Shown here piece after piece: positions 23,744 to 32,433 of a DNA stretch of 58,841 bases. Source of the DNA: Candidatus Eiseniibacteriota bacterium (GTDB lineage: Bacteria; Eisenbacteria; RBG-16-71-46; JAFGJU01); assembly GCA_020349905.1 (NCBI GenBank), contig CP070702.1, forward strand, positions 804,833-863,673. Direction: 5' to 3'. The notes beneath the pieces were generated by a model. The model did not search any database. It was not told the origin of the DNA and was given only the letters and a program-made list of their open reading frames with translations. A program made the translations under genes and the position numbers. Numbering within the stretch: position 1 is the first letter of the stretch; each line of letters begins with the position of its first letter.

Positions 23744-26464
23744 GTGAGTCTTGAAGCGAGCGAGAGGGGTCTTCTGCGGCTCTTTCTGGCGGTGTATCTC
23801 GTTTCCGTGGCAGGACTCTGGCTCTGCCTCGTTCAGGGTATAGCGCCCGGAGTGTGCATCGTCGCTTCGCTCCTGCTTCTCCTTATTGCGCCGGGTTTCG
23901 TTCCGGCTCTCGGTCTCAGACGTTCTCTCCGACTGAGCGCCCTGGAGGTGCTGCCGCTCGCCGTTTCTCTGAGCCTGGCGCAGGCGACCGTAATCTTGCT
24001 CCTCTTCGATCGGCTGTCGCTTTCTGTGCTGCACGCAGGCTGGCCGCTGATGCTGCTGACGCTGGGATGGTGGGCCTGGACGACGCGGTGGGCGAGGCTG
24101 GGCTTTTCGCTCCGGCGCGACACGGACCGTGCGGGTCTCGACGTCTCAGGCCACGCGAGAGTCCTGCTCACGGCCTTGTTGTTCGCCTGTCTCGTGGTCG
24201 TCTCCGTCCTCATGCTGGGTGTCGGAGCCCCTATGCAGTGGGAGACGGATTCCGTGGCACACGTTGCCGCCGTCAGGGGGGTGCTGGAGGAAGGTAGGGT
24301 CTTCCCGGTCGCGCAACCTTACGGGCCGAACGGCGTAGAGAGGGCGGACGTGAGATTCGGCGTCTTCCACGCCCTGTGCGCGGTCATCGCCGCCACCTCG
24401 GGAGCGGAGGTCCACACGCTCTGGAACGTTCTGCCGGCCTTCTTTGCCCCGCTTCTGATACTGGCCATCTTCTCGGTCGCGAGGGCAATAACTGGAAGCA
24501 CGAAGGCGGCTTTTGCCGCGGCCCTCATCTTCCCCTTGTGCTACGGCGGCGAGAGGAACGAGCTGCTTCGCATAGCCAGCTACCCCAACAGAGTCTCGAT
24601 GCTGGTCTATCTTGTCTCTCTGGGGATGTTCTTCCGGTACCTGAGGGACGAGAAGAGGTGGCTTCTGTGGTTGCTGGCGGCTCTCGTGGCCACGACGGCG
24701 GCAGTGCACGTGTACTATTTCATCGAGTTCCTTTTCGTAACGACGTGCTTTCTCTTTGTCAAGCTCCTGACGAGCCCTGGCTTGCGGGCCGAGATCCTGG
24801 CGAAGTGGACCAGGGGAATCGTGGTCGCGTCGGCAGTGTCTCTTCCGCTTCTCCTGTACAGGTTCCTGACCTCCTATTCGACGGCAAACCCTTACGCGGT
24901 CGAGGAACAGGGGATTCTCTTTCTCGGGAACTCCCTATATATCCTGAATCCGCTCAAGGCGTACGGCTGGCTGGGCCTGGCTGGAGCTGTCTCTATCCTG
25001 CTTCTGCCGTATTTCATACTGAGAGCAGGAAGGCAGGATTCCCACGCGTTCATCACCGCTGCCACGGCGGGGCCGCTGCTGCTCATCTTCAATCCCGTTC
25101 TTCTGCCGCTGGCCAGCAAAGTGCTGAACTACCTTGCCTGGAGGCTGATGTGGGCCGTGCCGTACGCGCTCTCGCTCGGAATCTTTCTGGCCGAGTTTCG
25201 AACCAACTTTAGGCTGCAGAGCGCAAGGGTGAGGGTGGTTTCGATGGCCTGCCTGCTGCTCATCGCGTGGGCCCTCGTGGGAGTCACGACGAGCAGGGTG
25301 GCTTTCTACAGGCACGCGCTCGCGCGCAGGGACGCCACATTCACGGAGAACATGGCCGTCATCTCCAATGAGCTCTCTCGCCTGGACCGGGAACTGAAAG
25401 GCAGGCGAGTCCTGCTGTCGGATCCCGTGACCGCCTATGCCATCCCTGCGTTCACGAGACACTTCGTGACCGCGATTCCTGTTGCCCATTCCGCGCCGGG
25501 GGATTCTTTTCCCGTGAGCAGGGTGCGAGACGCACTTGACGTTCTGAACCCCTCTGTGAGTATTGCCAGGACCAGGGAAGTTCTCCGGCAATACCGGGTG
25601 GAGTTCGTCGTGGTCAACACCGGCTTTCTCGAGAAACTGTATGCGTTCGAGTACCAGATAGATCCCTTGTTTCAGATTCAGGCTCTCGAGAAGATATCAT
25701 CGACTCCTGTGTTTGAGCACTTCTTCTCGGAGGGTGAGCTTCACGTGTTCAGTGTCGTCGGACCGCATCAGGTACCGCTCGCCCAAAGCCAGTCCCCTCT
25801 TCCGGGCAGCGAGCCCTTGCCTCCCGAGGGCGCGTCCCGGCTCCCCGACAGCGAAACCCCGTCGGCCCTCGTCCATCTTGAACCAGAGCCGGAGCAAGCC
25901 GCCGTGGGAAGTTTCGCGGAGTCGTTCTCCCTGGAATCAGTCCGGATAGACCCCGTGGTGGTCTCTCCGGGAGATTCGGTGAGAATAAGCTCTCTCTGGA
26001 AGTGTCTACGTCCTTTACCGAGAGAGGACGTCTTCCGGCTCTTCGTGAGGTTCGAAACAGATTTTCCCAGGGGCACGTTCTTCCACGAACGGTTCGGCAA
26101 GATATATCGCAAGCTCCTTGAGGGAAGATTGGGAACCAGATTCAGGTTCAGAGTGGACCTGGATCCTCACAGTTTCGACCGACCTCTTCATCTCTGGCAG
26201 AGCGGGGAATTCGTTAGACAGGAGATAACTGTTGCTGTGCCCGAGGACGTCTCCGGGGGGACGTACGTCGTGGAGATGAGCCTGCGCAGGATTTCCCCCG
26301 CCACCAACTTCCGTCTGTCCGACTTCCTGCAGGACAGGGATTACTACTCGGGCGTGGAAGTCGGGCGCGTGGAGGTGAGGGACGCGAGCGTCGGCAGGGC
26401 CCGCCCGGCGGGCTGCCTCCGCGCTTTGGCTACAATAGAACAAGGGAAGAGTGGCCGGATATGA
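23744..26464 (+). CDS. Large GT-C-like polytopic membrane protein with periplasmic tail
   Basis: A 906-residue protein. The first 530 residues or so contain about 12-13 hydrophobic helices, and the last 370 are soluble, with a beta-rich region (VVSPGDSVRISSLWKC onward). The first large loop has METDSVAH-type acidic residues (QWETDSVAHVAAVRGVLEEG, about 178-197), as in GT-C glycosyltransferases that use polyprenyl-phosphate sugars. No exact family was recognised. GTG 23744 has AAGGAG upstream and lies 4 bp after the EamA gene. I infer it is the ArnT-like transferase of the module. It is also the only remaining candidate here for a polymerase-like role. Confidence 0.6.
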   Translation: MSLEASERGLLRLFLAVYLVSVAGLWLCLVQGIAPGVCIVASLLLLLIAPGFVPALGLRRSLRLSALEVLPLAVSLSLAQATVILLLFDRLSLSVLHAGWPLMLLTLGWWAWTTRWARLGFSLRRDTDRAGLDVSGHARVLLTALLFACLVVVSVLMLGVGAPMQWETDSVAHVAAVRGVLEEGRVFPVAQPYGPNGVERADVRFGVFHALCAVIAATSGAEVHTLWNVLPAFFAPLLILAIFSVARAITGSTKAAFAAALIFPLCYGGERNELLRIASYPNRVSMLVYLVSLGMFFRYLRDEKRWLLWLLAALVATTAAVHVYYFIEFLFVTTCFLFVKLLTSPGLRAEILAKWTRGIVVASAVSLPLLLYRFLTSYSTANPYAVEEQGILFLGNSLYILNPLKAYGWLGLAGAVSILLLPYFILRAGRQDSHAFITAATAGPLLLIFNPVLLPLASKVLNYLAWRLMWAVPYALSLGIFLAEFRTNFRLQSARVRVVSMACLLLIAWALVGVTTSRVAFYRHALARRDATFTENMAVISNELSRLDRELKGRRVLLSDPVTAYAIPAFTRHFVTAIPVAHSAPGDSFPVSRVRDALDVLNPSVSIARTREVLRQYRVEFVVVNTGFLEKLYAFEYQIDPLFQIQALEKISSTPVFEHFFSEGELHVFSVVGPHQVPLAQSQSPLPGSEPLPPEGASRLPDSETPSALVHLEPEPEQAAVGSFAESFSLESVRIDPVVVSPGDSVRISSLWKCLRPLPREDVFRLFVRFETDFPRGTFFHERFGKIYRKLLEGRLGTRFRFRVDLDPHSFDRPLHLWQSGEFVRQEITVAVPEDVSGGTYVVEMSLRRISPATNFRLSDFLQDRDYYSGVEVGRVEVRDASVGRARPAGCLRALATIEQGKSGRI

Positions 26465-27645
26465 AGGTTGGCTTCGTGGCAGAATCTTTCCCGACCGCCG
26501 ACGAGATGAGCGGGGGGGTCAGGGTGAGCGTGAGAAGGCAAGCCGATTTCTTGAGCCGCGAGCACGAGGTCGTTGTTCTGGCTGCCCGGATGGTCTTCCC
26601 TCCCTTTTCCAGATACTCCGAGATGAAAGCGGCGCAGGGAAGGGGCGAACGTTTCAGAAGTGTCGAGCAATCTGTCAGAGTATACAGGCCTCCCTGCGTT
26701 CACTTTCCTCTGTTGTGGAAGGCGGCCGAGCCGTTTCAGCTCGCCCTCTGGACCGTGTTCATCTTCTCCGTTCTGGAGAGGGGAACCTCTCTCATACACG
26801 CGCACAGGTGTTTCCCTGCCGGTTACGCAGCGGCTCTCGCCGTGTCCGTTCTGGGGCTTCCGCTCGTTCTCACCGTGTACGGGTCGGACGTGAATCTGGG
26901 CCTGGACAGGGCCGTGGTGGGTGCGTGGGTGAGCTCGGCCACCAGATTCGCGTTGAGGCGTGCGTCGCACGTAATCGCCGTGAGCCAGGCACTGGTTGAG
27001 AGGATGCGAGCGTTCGGCCTGGAGGGCGTCAAGACGCGCGTCATACCGAGCGGGGCTGACCAGTTGCTACCGGACTCGATGGGGCAGAAGGAGGCCAGGG
27101 AGGCCCTGGGGCTTCCCGCAGGCGGGAAGATCGTCCTTATGGCCTCAAACCTGGTCCCGGTCAAGGACCCCGTCACAATGCTCAGGGCGTTCGCTGTCCT
27201 CAGGGGGAGCGAGGTGGACGCCACCCTTGTCATACTGGGGAAAGGAGAACTCGAGCCGGTGCTGCAGAGAGAGATTGCGGCCCTGGACATCTCGGATGCG
27301 GTTCTCTTGAAGGGTAGGAGGCCCCGGGACGAGGTACCGCTGTGGCTGAGGGCCAGCGACGTAGTCGCTCTGTCCAGTCTGGACGAAGGTTGTCCCGTGA
27401 TAGCCCTGGAAGCGTTTGCCAGCGGGCGGCCCTTCGTGGGAACGGCCGTCGGGGGAGTACCGGAGATAGTCCCGGACGGCGGCGTCGGTATTCTGGTGGA
27501 GCCGTCCGACCCCGAGGCGCTGGCGGCGGCCCTCAAGGAAGCGCTGGGCAAGAGCTGGAACAGAGAACACATCGTGAGACACGGCCTCCGTTTCTCCTGG
27601 GAGACCGTCACCCGGAGAATATCGGCCGTGTACGCGGGAATGTGA
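26461..27645 (+). CDS. Glycosyltransferase family 4 (GT-B) a
   Basis: A 394-residue retaining GT-B glycosyltransferase. The N-terminal acceptor domain starts KVGFVAESFPTADEMSGGV. The C-terminal GT4 donor domain shows LVPVKDPVTMLRAFAVL, GKGELEP and the E-x7-E motif in DEGCPVIALEAFASGRP (about 309-325). The ATG overlaps the stop of the large membrane protein by 4 bp. It is the first of five GT4-type genes between 26461 and 33551, interrupted only by the C5-epimerase homologue. Donor and acceptor are not readable. Confidence 0.92.
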   Translation: MKVGFVAESFPTADEMSGGVRVSVRRQADFLSREHEVVVLAARMVFPPFSRYSEMKAAQGRGERFRSVEQSVRVYRPPCVHFPLLWKAAEPFQLALWTVFIFSVLERGTSLIHAHRCFPAGYAAALAVSVLGLPLVLTVYGSDVNLGLDRAVVGAWVSSATRFALRRASHVIAVSQALVERMRAFGLEGVKTRVIPSGADQLLPDSMGQKEAREALGLPAGGKIVLMASNLVPVKDPVTMLRAFAVLRGSEVDATLVILGKGELEPVLQREIAALDISDAVLLKGRRPRDEVPLWLRASDVVALSSLDEGCPVIALEAFASGRPFVGTAVGGVPEIVPDGGVGILVEPSDPEALAAALKEALGKSWNREHIVRHGLRFSWETVTRRISAVYAGM

Positions 27646-27703
27646 GAAGAGGGCGGAAACGGTCCTGATAGGACCGAAGCAACGGCGGCGCAAGTTAGGA
27701 GCG

Positions 27704-28681
27704 ATGGTGATATCTGAGCAGGAAAGAATAAGACGTCTCCGTCTCACGATGGGGACGCGAATAAGAGAATCTGTCCTCCACGAATACTACGTCAGCTTCA
27801 AGAACTGGGTTCCCTTCGTAGAGTCCGAAGCGTTCGGTCCGCTGGATGAGGAAGGGATTCCGCTCGTGGACTACGGCCGGTACTCGGGAATAGCCGGAAT
27901 AGGACAGGTGTATTTTTCCGTCACTACGGCGCAGTATGCACTGGGGCTCTTCGAAATGTGGCTGGAGACCGGGGTGGAGAAGTGGAAGCAGAAGTTTCTC
28001 AACCAGGTTCGTTGGCTGGAGTCGAACGCGGAGCCGGTCGGAGACGCGGTGATGGTCTGGCCTGCCAGGTTCGACTTTCCCATATACGGACTCAAAGGAC
28101 CCTGGATCTCGTCCATGGCACAGAGCCAGGTGGCCTCGGTCCTGCTGCGGGCCTCTCAGATGGAGAAGCGTGACGACCTGAGGCAGATGGCCGAGAAGGC
28201 AATCGCGTCTTTCTCCATTGCTTCGGGTGAGCCCGGTGGAGTGAGCTTCGTCGACGGAGAGGGCGACGTCTGGTTTGAGGAATACATCACCTCTCCGCCG
28301 GCGCACGTTCTGAACGGGTTCATTTTCTCCCTTTTCGGACTGCTGGACTTCTCAAGGGTGACGTCGGACGAGAAGGCGAAGGAGCTGTGGTGGCAGGGCG
28401 TGGGCACGTTGGAGAGGAAGCTACAGCTCTACGATACAGGATACTGGTCCAGGTACGACCTCCTGCGGGACTGCGTGGCCAGCAGGTTCTATCACGGAAA
28501 CATCCACATTCCGCTCCTGCGAGCCCTCCACGTACTGAGCGGTAAGAGCGTTTTCATGCACTACGCTGACAGGTGGGAGCAGTACTTGAGCAGCAGGGTG
28601 TGCAGGATGAGAGCCAGGTTCTATGACATGCCGTCCCGGATCCTGAGGAAGTTGACACGGCGCCCAGGAGACTGTACATGA
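27704..28681 (+). CDS. D-glucuronyl C5-epimerase-like protein (C5_epim_C)
   Basis: A 325-residue protein matching the C-terminal catalytic domain of D-glucuronyl C5-epimerase, which turns GlcA into IdoA at polymer level in heparan sulfate. Signatures are GPWISSMAQSQ (132-142), WFEEY (190-194), PPAHVLNGFIFSLFG (198-212), YDTGYWSRYDL (243-253) and YHGNIHIPLLRALH (263-276). The conserved Tyr residues of the family are present. There is no signal peptide, so epimerisation would precede export or act on lipid-linked units. ATG 27704 has AGGAG upstream. Its stop overlaps the next GT4 gene. Some bacterial members lack known substrates. Confidence 0.9.
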   Translation: MVISEQERIRRLRLTMGTRIRESVLHEYYVSFKNWVPFVESEAFGPLDEEGIPLVDYGRYSGIAGIGQVYFSVTTAQYALGLFEMWLETGVEKWKQKFLNQVRWLESNAEPVGDAVMVWPARFDFPIYGLKGPWISSMAQSQVASVLLRASQMEKRDDLRQMAEKAIASFSIASGEPGGVSFVDGEGDVWFEEYITSPPAHVLNGFIFSLFGLLDFSRVTSDEKAKELWWQGVGTLERKLQLYDTGYWSRYDLLRDCVASRFYHGNIHIPLLRALHVLSGKSVFMHYADRWEQYLSSRVCRMRARFYDMPSRILRKLTRRPGDCT

Positions 28682-29967
28682 GAATTCTCTACGTCTGTTC
28701 TGACCCGAGCATACGGGCTGGAGGCAGGGGGGGCGGGTTCAGGACGCACATGGAAGAGATGATACACAGCTTCCGCAAGCTGGGACACGAGGTCGTGGTC
28801 CTGGATACGAAGAGAGGCCCGGGAGCTGAGCAGGATCCCCGCGGTGGACGAATCCGGGACGTGAAAAAGGGTATGGGACGCGGGGCGGATTCCGCCGGCA
28901 GGTTCGCTTCGAGGTCCTCGGATGTCGTGGGCGGCCGGGGTGTTCGCATGGTGCCCCGAAGCCTCAGGGTGTTCGTGAGGGACTGCTTCTACCTCTTCCA
29001 CAACGTACTGTTTTCTTCACGGATGGCTTCCCTCCTCAAGGAGGAGAGGCCGTTTGATTTCGTCTACGAACGGTACGCGATCTACCAGTTCGCAGCTTCC
29101 GGGTTGGCTCGCAGGCGGGGGATTCCTCTGGTGCTGGAGTTCAACGCGTCGATAGACGAAACGAAATTGACCGGCGGCCTTGGGCTGAGGCCGATTGCGG
29201 CAGCGGTGGAGACGAGCGTGACGAGACGGGCCGACGCCGTTGTCGCGGTCTCGGGTTTTCTGAAGAGGCACCTCGGGGGCCTTGGATTGCCGCCGGAGAA
29301 GGTTCACGTTCTGCACAACGGCGTCAACCTCCAGAAGTTCCACCCGGGCATTGATGGGCAAGCTATTAGGGACAAGTTCGGTTTCTCACGCTCGGACGTG
29401 GTCGTGGGATTCGTGGGGGGCTTCTCTGTCTGGCACGGCGTGCATCTCCTCCACGAGGTGGCTCCTCTTGCCGCCGGAGAGAGCCGAAACCTGCGCTTCT
29501 TCATGGTGGGAGGAAGGCAGGGTAACCCCAGATTCGAGACTTTCAGGGATAAGGTGAGCGAGCAGGGTCTGGGCCACTTGTTCCGTTTCGCGGGCGAGAT
29601 TCCCAGGGAGGACGTGCCGGAACACGTCGCGGCCATGGACGTCGCCATAATTCCGTGGGCCACCGACTACGGCTCTCCCACCAAGACTTTCGAATACATG
29701 GGAATGGCGAAGGCCTTGGTGGCCCCCAGGGTCCCGGCACTCGAGGAGGTCCTGGAGACCGGGACCACCGCCATGCTGGTGCCGCCCGGAGACGTGCGGG
29801 AGATCGCCCGCGCGTTGGTTCTGCTGGCACGGGACCCCGGCCTGAGACAGGGTCTGGGCAGGAGAGCCAGGAAGGCAGTGGAGGACACATACAACTGGGA
29901 CCGGAACGCGGCAGTTACCCTGGACATCGCGAGCAGCGTCATCGAAGAGAGGCGCCGTAAGGATTAG
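28678..29967 (+). CDS. Glycosyltransferase family 4 (GT-B) b
   Basis: A 429-residue GT-B enzyme. Its N terminus RILYVCSDPSIRAGGRGGGF has the Gly-rich loop used by GT4 enzymes. An inserted Gly/Arg-rich, apparently disordered stretch (about 50-95) is longer than usual. The donor domain shows HVLHNGVNLQKFHP, GFVGGFSVWHGV and SPTKTFEYMGMAKALVAP with its acidic ligand. It has a 4-bp overlap with the C5-epimerase homologue, so the two are translationally coupled, hinting that the sugar it adds or extends is the uronate. A 24-bp tandem repeat starts at its stop codon. Confidence 0.92.
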   Translation: MRILYVCSDPSIRAGGRGGGFRTHMEEMIHSFRKLGHEVVVLDTKRGPGAEQDPRGGRIRDVKKGMGRGADSAGRFASRSSDVVGGRGVRMVPRSLRVFVRDCFYLFHNVLFSSRMASLLKEERPFDFVYERYAIYQFAASGLARRRGIPLVLEFNASIDETKLTGGLGLRPIAAAVETSVTRRADAVVAVSGFLKRHLGGLGLPPEKVHVLHNGVNLQKFHPGIDGQAIRDKFGFSRSDVVVGFVGGFSVWHGVHLLHEVAPLAAGESRNLRFFMVGGRQGNPRFETFRDKVSEQGLGHLFRFAGEIPREDVPEHVAAMDVAIIPWATDYGSPTKTFEYMGMAKALVAPRVPALEEVLETGTTAMLVPPGDVREIARALVLLARDPGLRQGLGRRARKAVEDTYNWDRNAAVTLDIASSVIEERRRKD

Positions 29968-30038
29968 GCACGCTTCAAGAATCATGGATGGGCACGCTTC
30001 AAGAGTCATGAATCGGCACGCCTCGAGGATAATGTACT
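29967..30038 (+). repeat. Three 24-bp tandem repeats carrying in-frame ATGs
   Basis: Copies are at 29967-29990, 29991-30014 and 30015-30038. Units 1 and 2 share GGCACGCTTCAAGA followed by a TCATG-A core. Unit 3 has diverged (GGCACGCCTCGAGGATAATG). Each unit supplies an ATG in the same frame, at 29984, 30008 and 30032, encoding HASRVM/HASRIM repeats at the N terminus of the next glycosyltransferase. Unit number would change the protein by eight residues without breaking the frame. Confidence 0.85.
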
Positions 30039-31171
30039 TCAGCGATGCTCCTTATTTCGGGGGAGCGGAGAAGTATCTTGAACTGCTGATTGCGGCACTT
30101 GACAGAGACAGGTTCAATCCGTGTGTCGTAGTAAGAGCCGACGCTGATCTGGGAGGATTCAAGGAACGCCTTCAGGCGATCGGGGTGCGCGTGTTCGAGA
30201 CCGTTTTGGGGAGTCCGTACCACTTTAGGGGGTACTGGGACCTCTTGCGAATCGTCAACAGATGGAAGCCTGACATCCTGCACATCAACCTTGCCGGGAC
30301 CTACGATGCGCAAGCCAGTCTCGTGGCACCCGTGGCCAGAGCTGCCGGATGCCGCCTCGCGGTCTCGACGGAACACCTCGCCATGGTGGAGAAGCTGTGG
30401 AAGAGGCACCTGGCAAAGAGAATCAGCACTCTCTTTATCCATCGGGTCATCTCGATAACTCGCTCGAACGTTCGCTTTCTCACGGAGGTCCACCGCGTCA
30501 GCCCGTCTCGAATAGAGGTGATACACAACGGAGTCGATCTTGCCGAGCTTGACGACACGCGGCCTTCTGGCGTAAGGAGCTCCGTCGGACTTGCCGATTC
30601 GGCCTTCCTGTTCGCGGTGGTCGGGAGTCTGATAGAGCGAAAGGGGCACCGCACACTGCTGGACGCGTTTGCCAGTCTCGGCGCTACAAGCGGAGGGCCG
30701 AGCGCGCTCCTGGTAGTGGGTGCAGGGCCCGAGGAGAGGCGGCTCAGGAGAAGGACCCGTCAGCTGGGCCTGGAGGGAAGCGTGTCCTTTCTCGGGCACA
30801 GGGAGGATGTCCGGAACGTGATGAGGGACATTGATTGCCTCGTTGTGCCTTCTCTCATGGAGGGAATGCCCTTCGTAATCCTTGAAGCCATGGCAGCTTC
30901 TAAGCCTGTTATTGCCAGTAGAATATACGGGATACCTGAAGTAGTAGTTGAAGAAGAGACGGGCCTTCTGGTCTCTCCCTCCCAGCCGCTCGAGTTGTGC
31001 GCCGCGATGCGCAAGATTATGGACTCGCGCGAGCTGGCTCGCTCGATGGGAGAGGCCGGGAGGGACCGGGTGGAGAAGCACTTTACGAGCGCCGCAATGG
31101 CAGACCGAGTGGAGAGTGTCTACGAGTCTCTGCTGCGGCCCGGTGCTGCAGGAGGTGGGCTGGCTCCATGA
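29984..31171 (+). CDS. Glycosyltransferase family 4 (GT-B) c
   Basis: A 395-residue GT4 enzyme if started at ATG 29984; 387 or 379 residues from ATG 30008 or 30032. The family fold begins at RIMYFSDAPYFGGAEKYLEL, so the repeat-encoded residues before it are extra. The third ATG has GAGG just upstream, while the first two lack a clear ribosome site. The donor domain contains EVIHNGVDLAEL, GSLIERKGHRTLLDAF and SLMEGMPFVILEAMAASKP (E-x7-E). It is followed by a 4-bp overlapping GT4 gene. Linkage specificity is unknown. Confidence 0.9.
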   Translation: MDGHASRVMNRHASRIMYFSDAPYFGGAEKYLELLIAALDRDRFNPCVVVRADADLGGFKERLQAIGVRVFETVLGSPYHFRGYWDLLRIVNRWKPDILHINLAGTYDAQASLVAPVARAAGCRLAVSTEHLAMVEKLWKRHLAKRISTLFIHRVISITRSNVRFLTEVHRVSPSRIEVIHNGVDLAELDDTRPSGVRSSVGLADSAFLFAVVGSLIERKGHRTLLDAFASLGATSGGPSALLVVGAGPEERRLRRRTRQLGLEGSVSFLGHREDVRNVMRDIDCLVVPSLMEGMPFVILEAMAASKPVIASRIYGIPEVVVEEETGLLVSPSQPLELCAAMRKIMDSRELARSMGEAGRDRVEKHFTSAAMADRVESVYESLLRPGAAGGGLAP

Positions 31172-32433
31172 CCAGGATCCTTCTCGTGAAACCGGTAATG
31201 CCGTATCCTCCGGACCAGGGGACTAAGGTGGTCACCCTGAGTCTTCTGGAGATGCTCTCGCGGCATTTCGAGGTGAGCCTGGTCTGTGGCCTGCTGGATA
31301 GACGGGACGCCTCGAAGGTCCAGAAGCTTCGCCCGTTCTGCAAGCAGGTGTACACCTATCTTCTTCCCAACAGGAGGAGCGTGTTCCATTCTGCCTACTA
31401 CAAGGGGCTGAACACTCTCAGGGCCTGGCTGTCCGGGTTTCCCGCGGAGTCTTTCTACCTGGCCCCCGATGAACTTTCCAGAACGGTGGCGGAGGCCACA
31501 CGCTCGTCCAGCTACGACATTGTACAGTTCGACTACTGGTACACGGCGGACGCAGCACGCTTCGCGGAAGTTCCCTACAAGGTGCTTCTGGAGCACGACG
31601 TAGACTTCCTCCGCTACCAGAGACGGCTCACCATAGCGGATGGCTTCTGGGAGCGGCGCAGCATAGAGAGGACGCTGTCCGCAGTGAGGAGCAGGGAAAT
31701 AAGGGCCTACTCGGAGTTCGACCGCGTGCTTGCCCTTTCCGACGCCGACAGGGTTCTGATAGAGAAGCTGGCCGGTATAAGGGGAATCTCCAGGCATCTG
31801 CCCGTGGCGGTGGACTGCGAGAAGTTCACTCCCGCCTCCCAGGGAAAGATACCCTCTTCGATAGTCTTTCTGGGAGCTCTCGACGCGGACTTCAACGTGG
31901 ACGCCATCAGTTTCTTCTGTCGCTCCGTTTTTCCGCTCGTGCTTGCCGGGGTCTCCGACGCCCGTCTCTTCATCGTCGGGCGAAGGCCGCCCAGAAGCGT
32001 ACAGAAGCTGGCGGACGGACGCAGGATAGTCGTCTCTTCGGATGTAGATGACGTGGCCCCCTACGTGAAGCGCTGCATGGTCCAGGTGGTCCCGCTTCGG
32101 TTCGGAGGCGGAGTCAGGATAAGGACGCTCGAAGGGATGGCCATGGGGATGGCGATAGTCAGCACCACCATAGGAATGGACGGCATCGCCGCGAAGCCGG
32201 GCAGGGACCTCTTGCTGGGTGACACGCCCCAGGAGTTCGCGGCACGAGTGATAGAGCTTCTTCGCAGCCCGGTACTCGGCAGGAGGCTTGGCGGGAGGGC
32301 GAGGGAATTCGCGGTGCAACACCACGGCCGGGAGGTGGTGGAGAAACAGGTTTTCTCGCTGTACGAGGAGCTCAAGAAGCAGCGCGAGGAGAAGCAAGCA
32401 TACATGGAGAAGAGGACGGGCGAGCAAGAATGA
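31168..32433 (+). CDS. Glycosyltransferase family 4 (GT-B) d
   Basis: A 421-residue GT-B protein starting RILLVKPVMPYPPDQGTKVV, the pattern of the Gly/Gln-containing sugar transferase group similar to exopolysaccharide PEP-CTERM-linked GT4 proteins. The C-terminal half has VFLGALDADFNVDAISFF, LFIVGRRPP and VVPLRFGGGVRIRTLEGMAM, where the family glutamate sits in RTLEGMAMG. The start at ATG 31168 overlaps the upstream stop (ATGA). The open frame extends to 30997 only as a shadow inside the previous gene. The tail is Lys/Glu/Gln-rich and runs into the next start. Confidence 0.9.
   Translation: MTRILLVKPVMPYPPDQGTKVVTLSLLEMLSRHFEVSLVCGLLDRRDASKVQKLRPFCKQVYTYLLPNRRSVFHSAYYKGLNTLRAWLSGFPAESFYLAPDELSRTVAEATRSSSYDIVQFDYWYTADAARFAEVPYKVLLEHDVDFLRYQRRLTIADGFWERRSIERTLSAVRSREIRAYSEFDRVLALSDADRVLIEKLAGIRGISRHLPVAVDCEKFTPASQGKIPSSIVFLGALDADFNVDAISFFCRSVFPLVLAGVSDARLFIVGRRPPRSVQKLADGRRIVVSSDVDDVAPYVKRCMVQVVPLRFGGGVRIRTLEGMAMGMAIVSTTIGMDGIAAKPGRDLLLGDTPQEFAARVIELLRSPVLGRRLGGRAREFAVQHHGREVVEKQVFSLYEELKKQREEKQAYMEKRTGEQE

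Noticed and set aside
29999-32427. Long minus-strand open frames opposite the GT4 genes
   Set aside because: They have no motifs, and the plus-strand genes have clear GT-B signatures and coupled starts.
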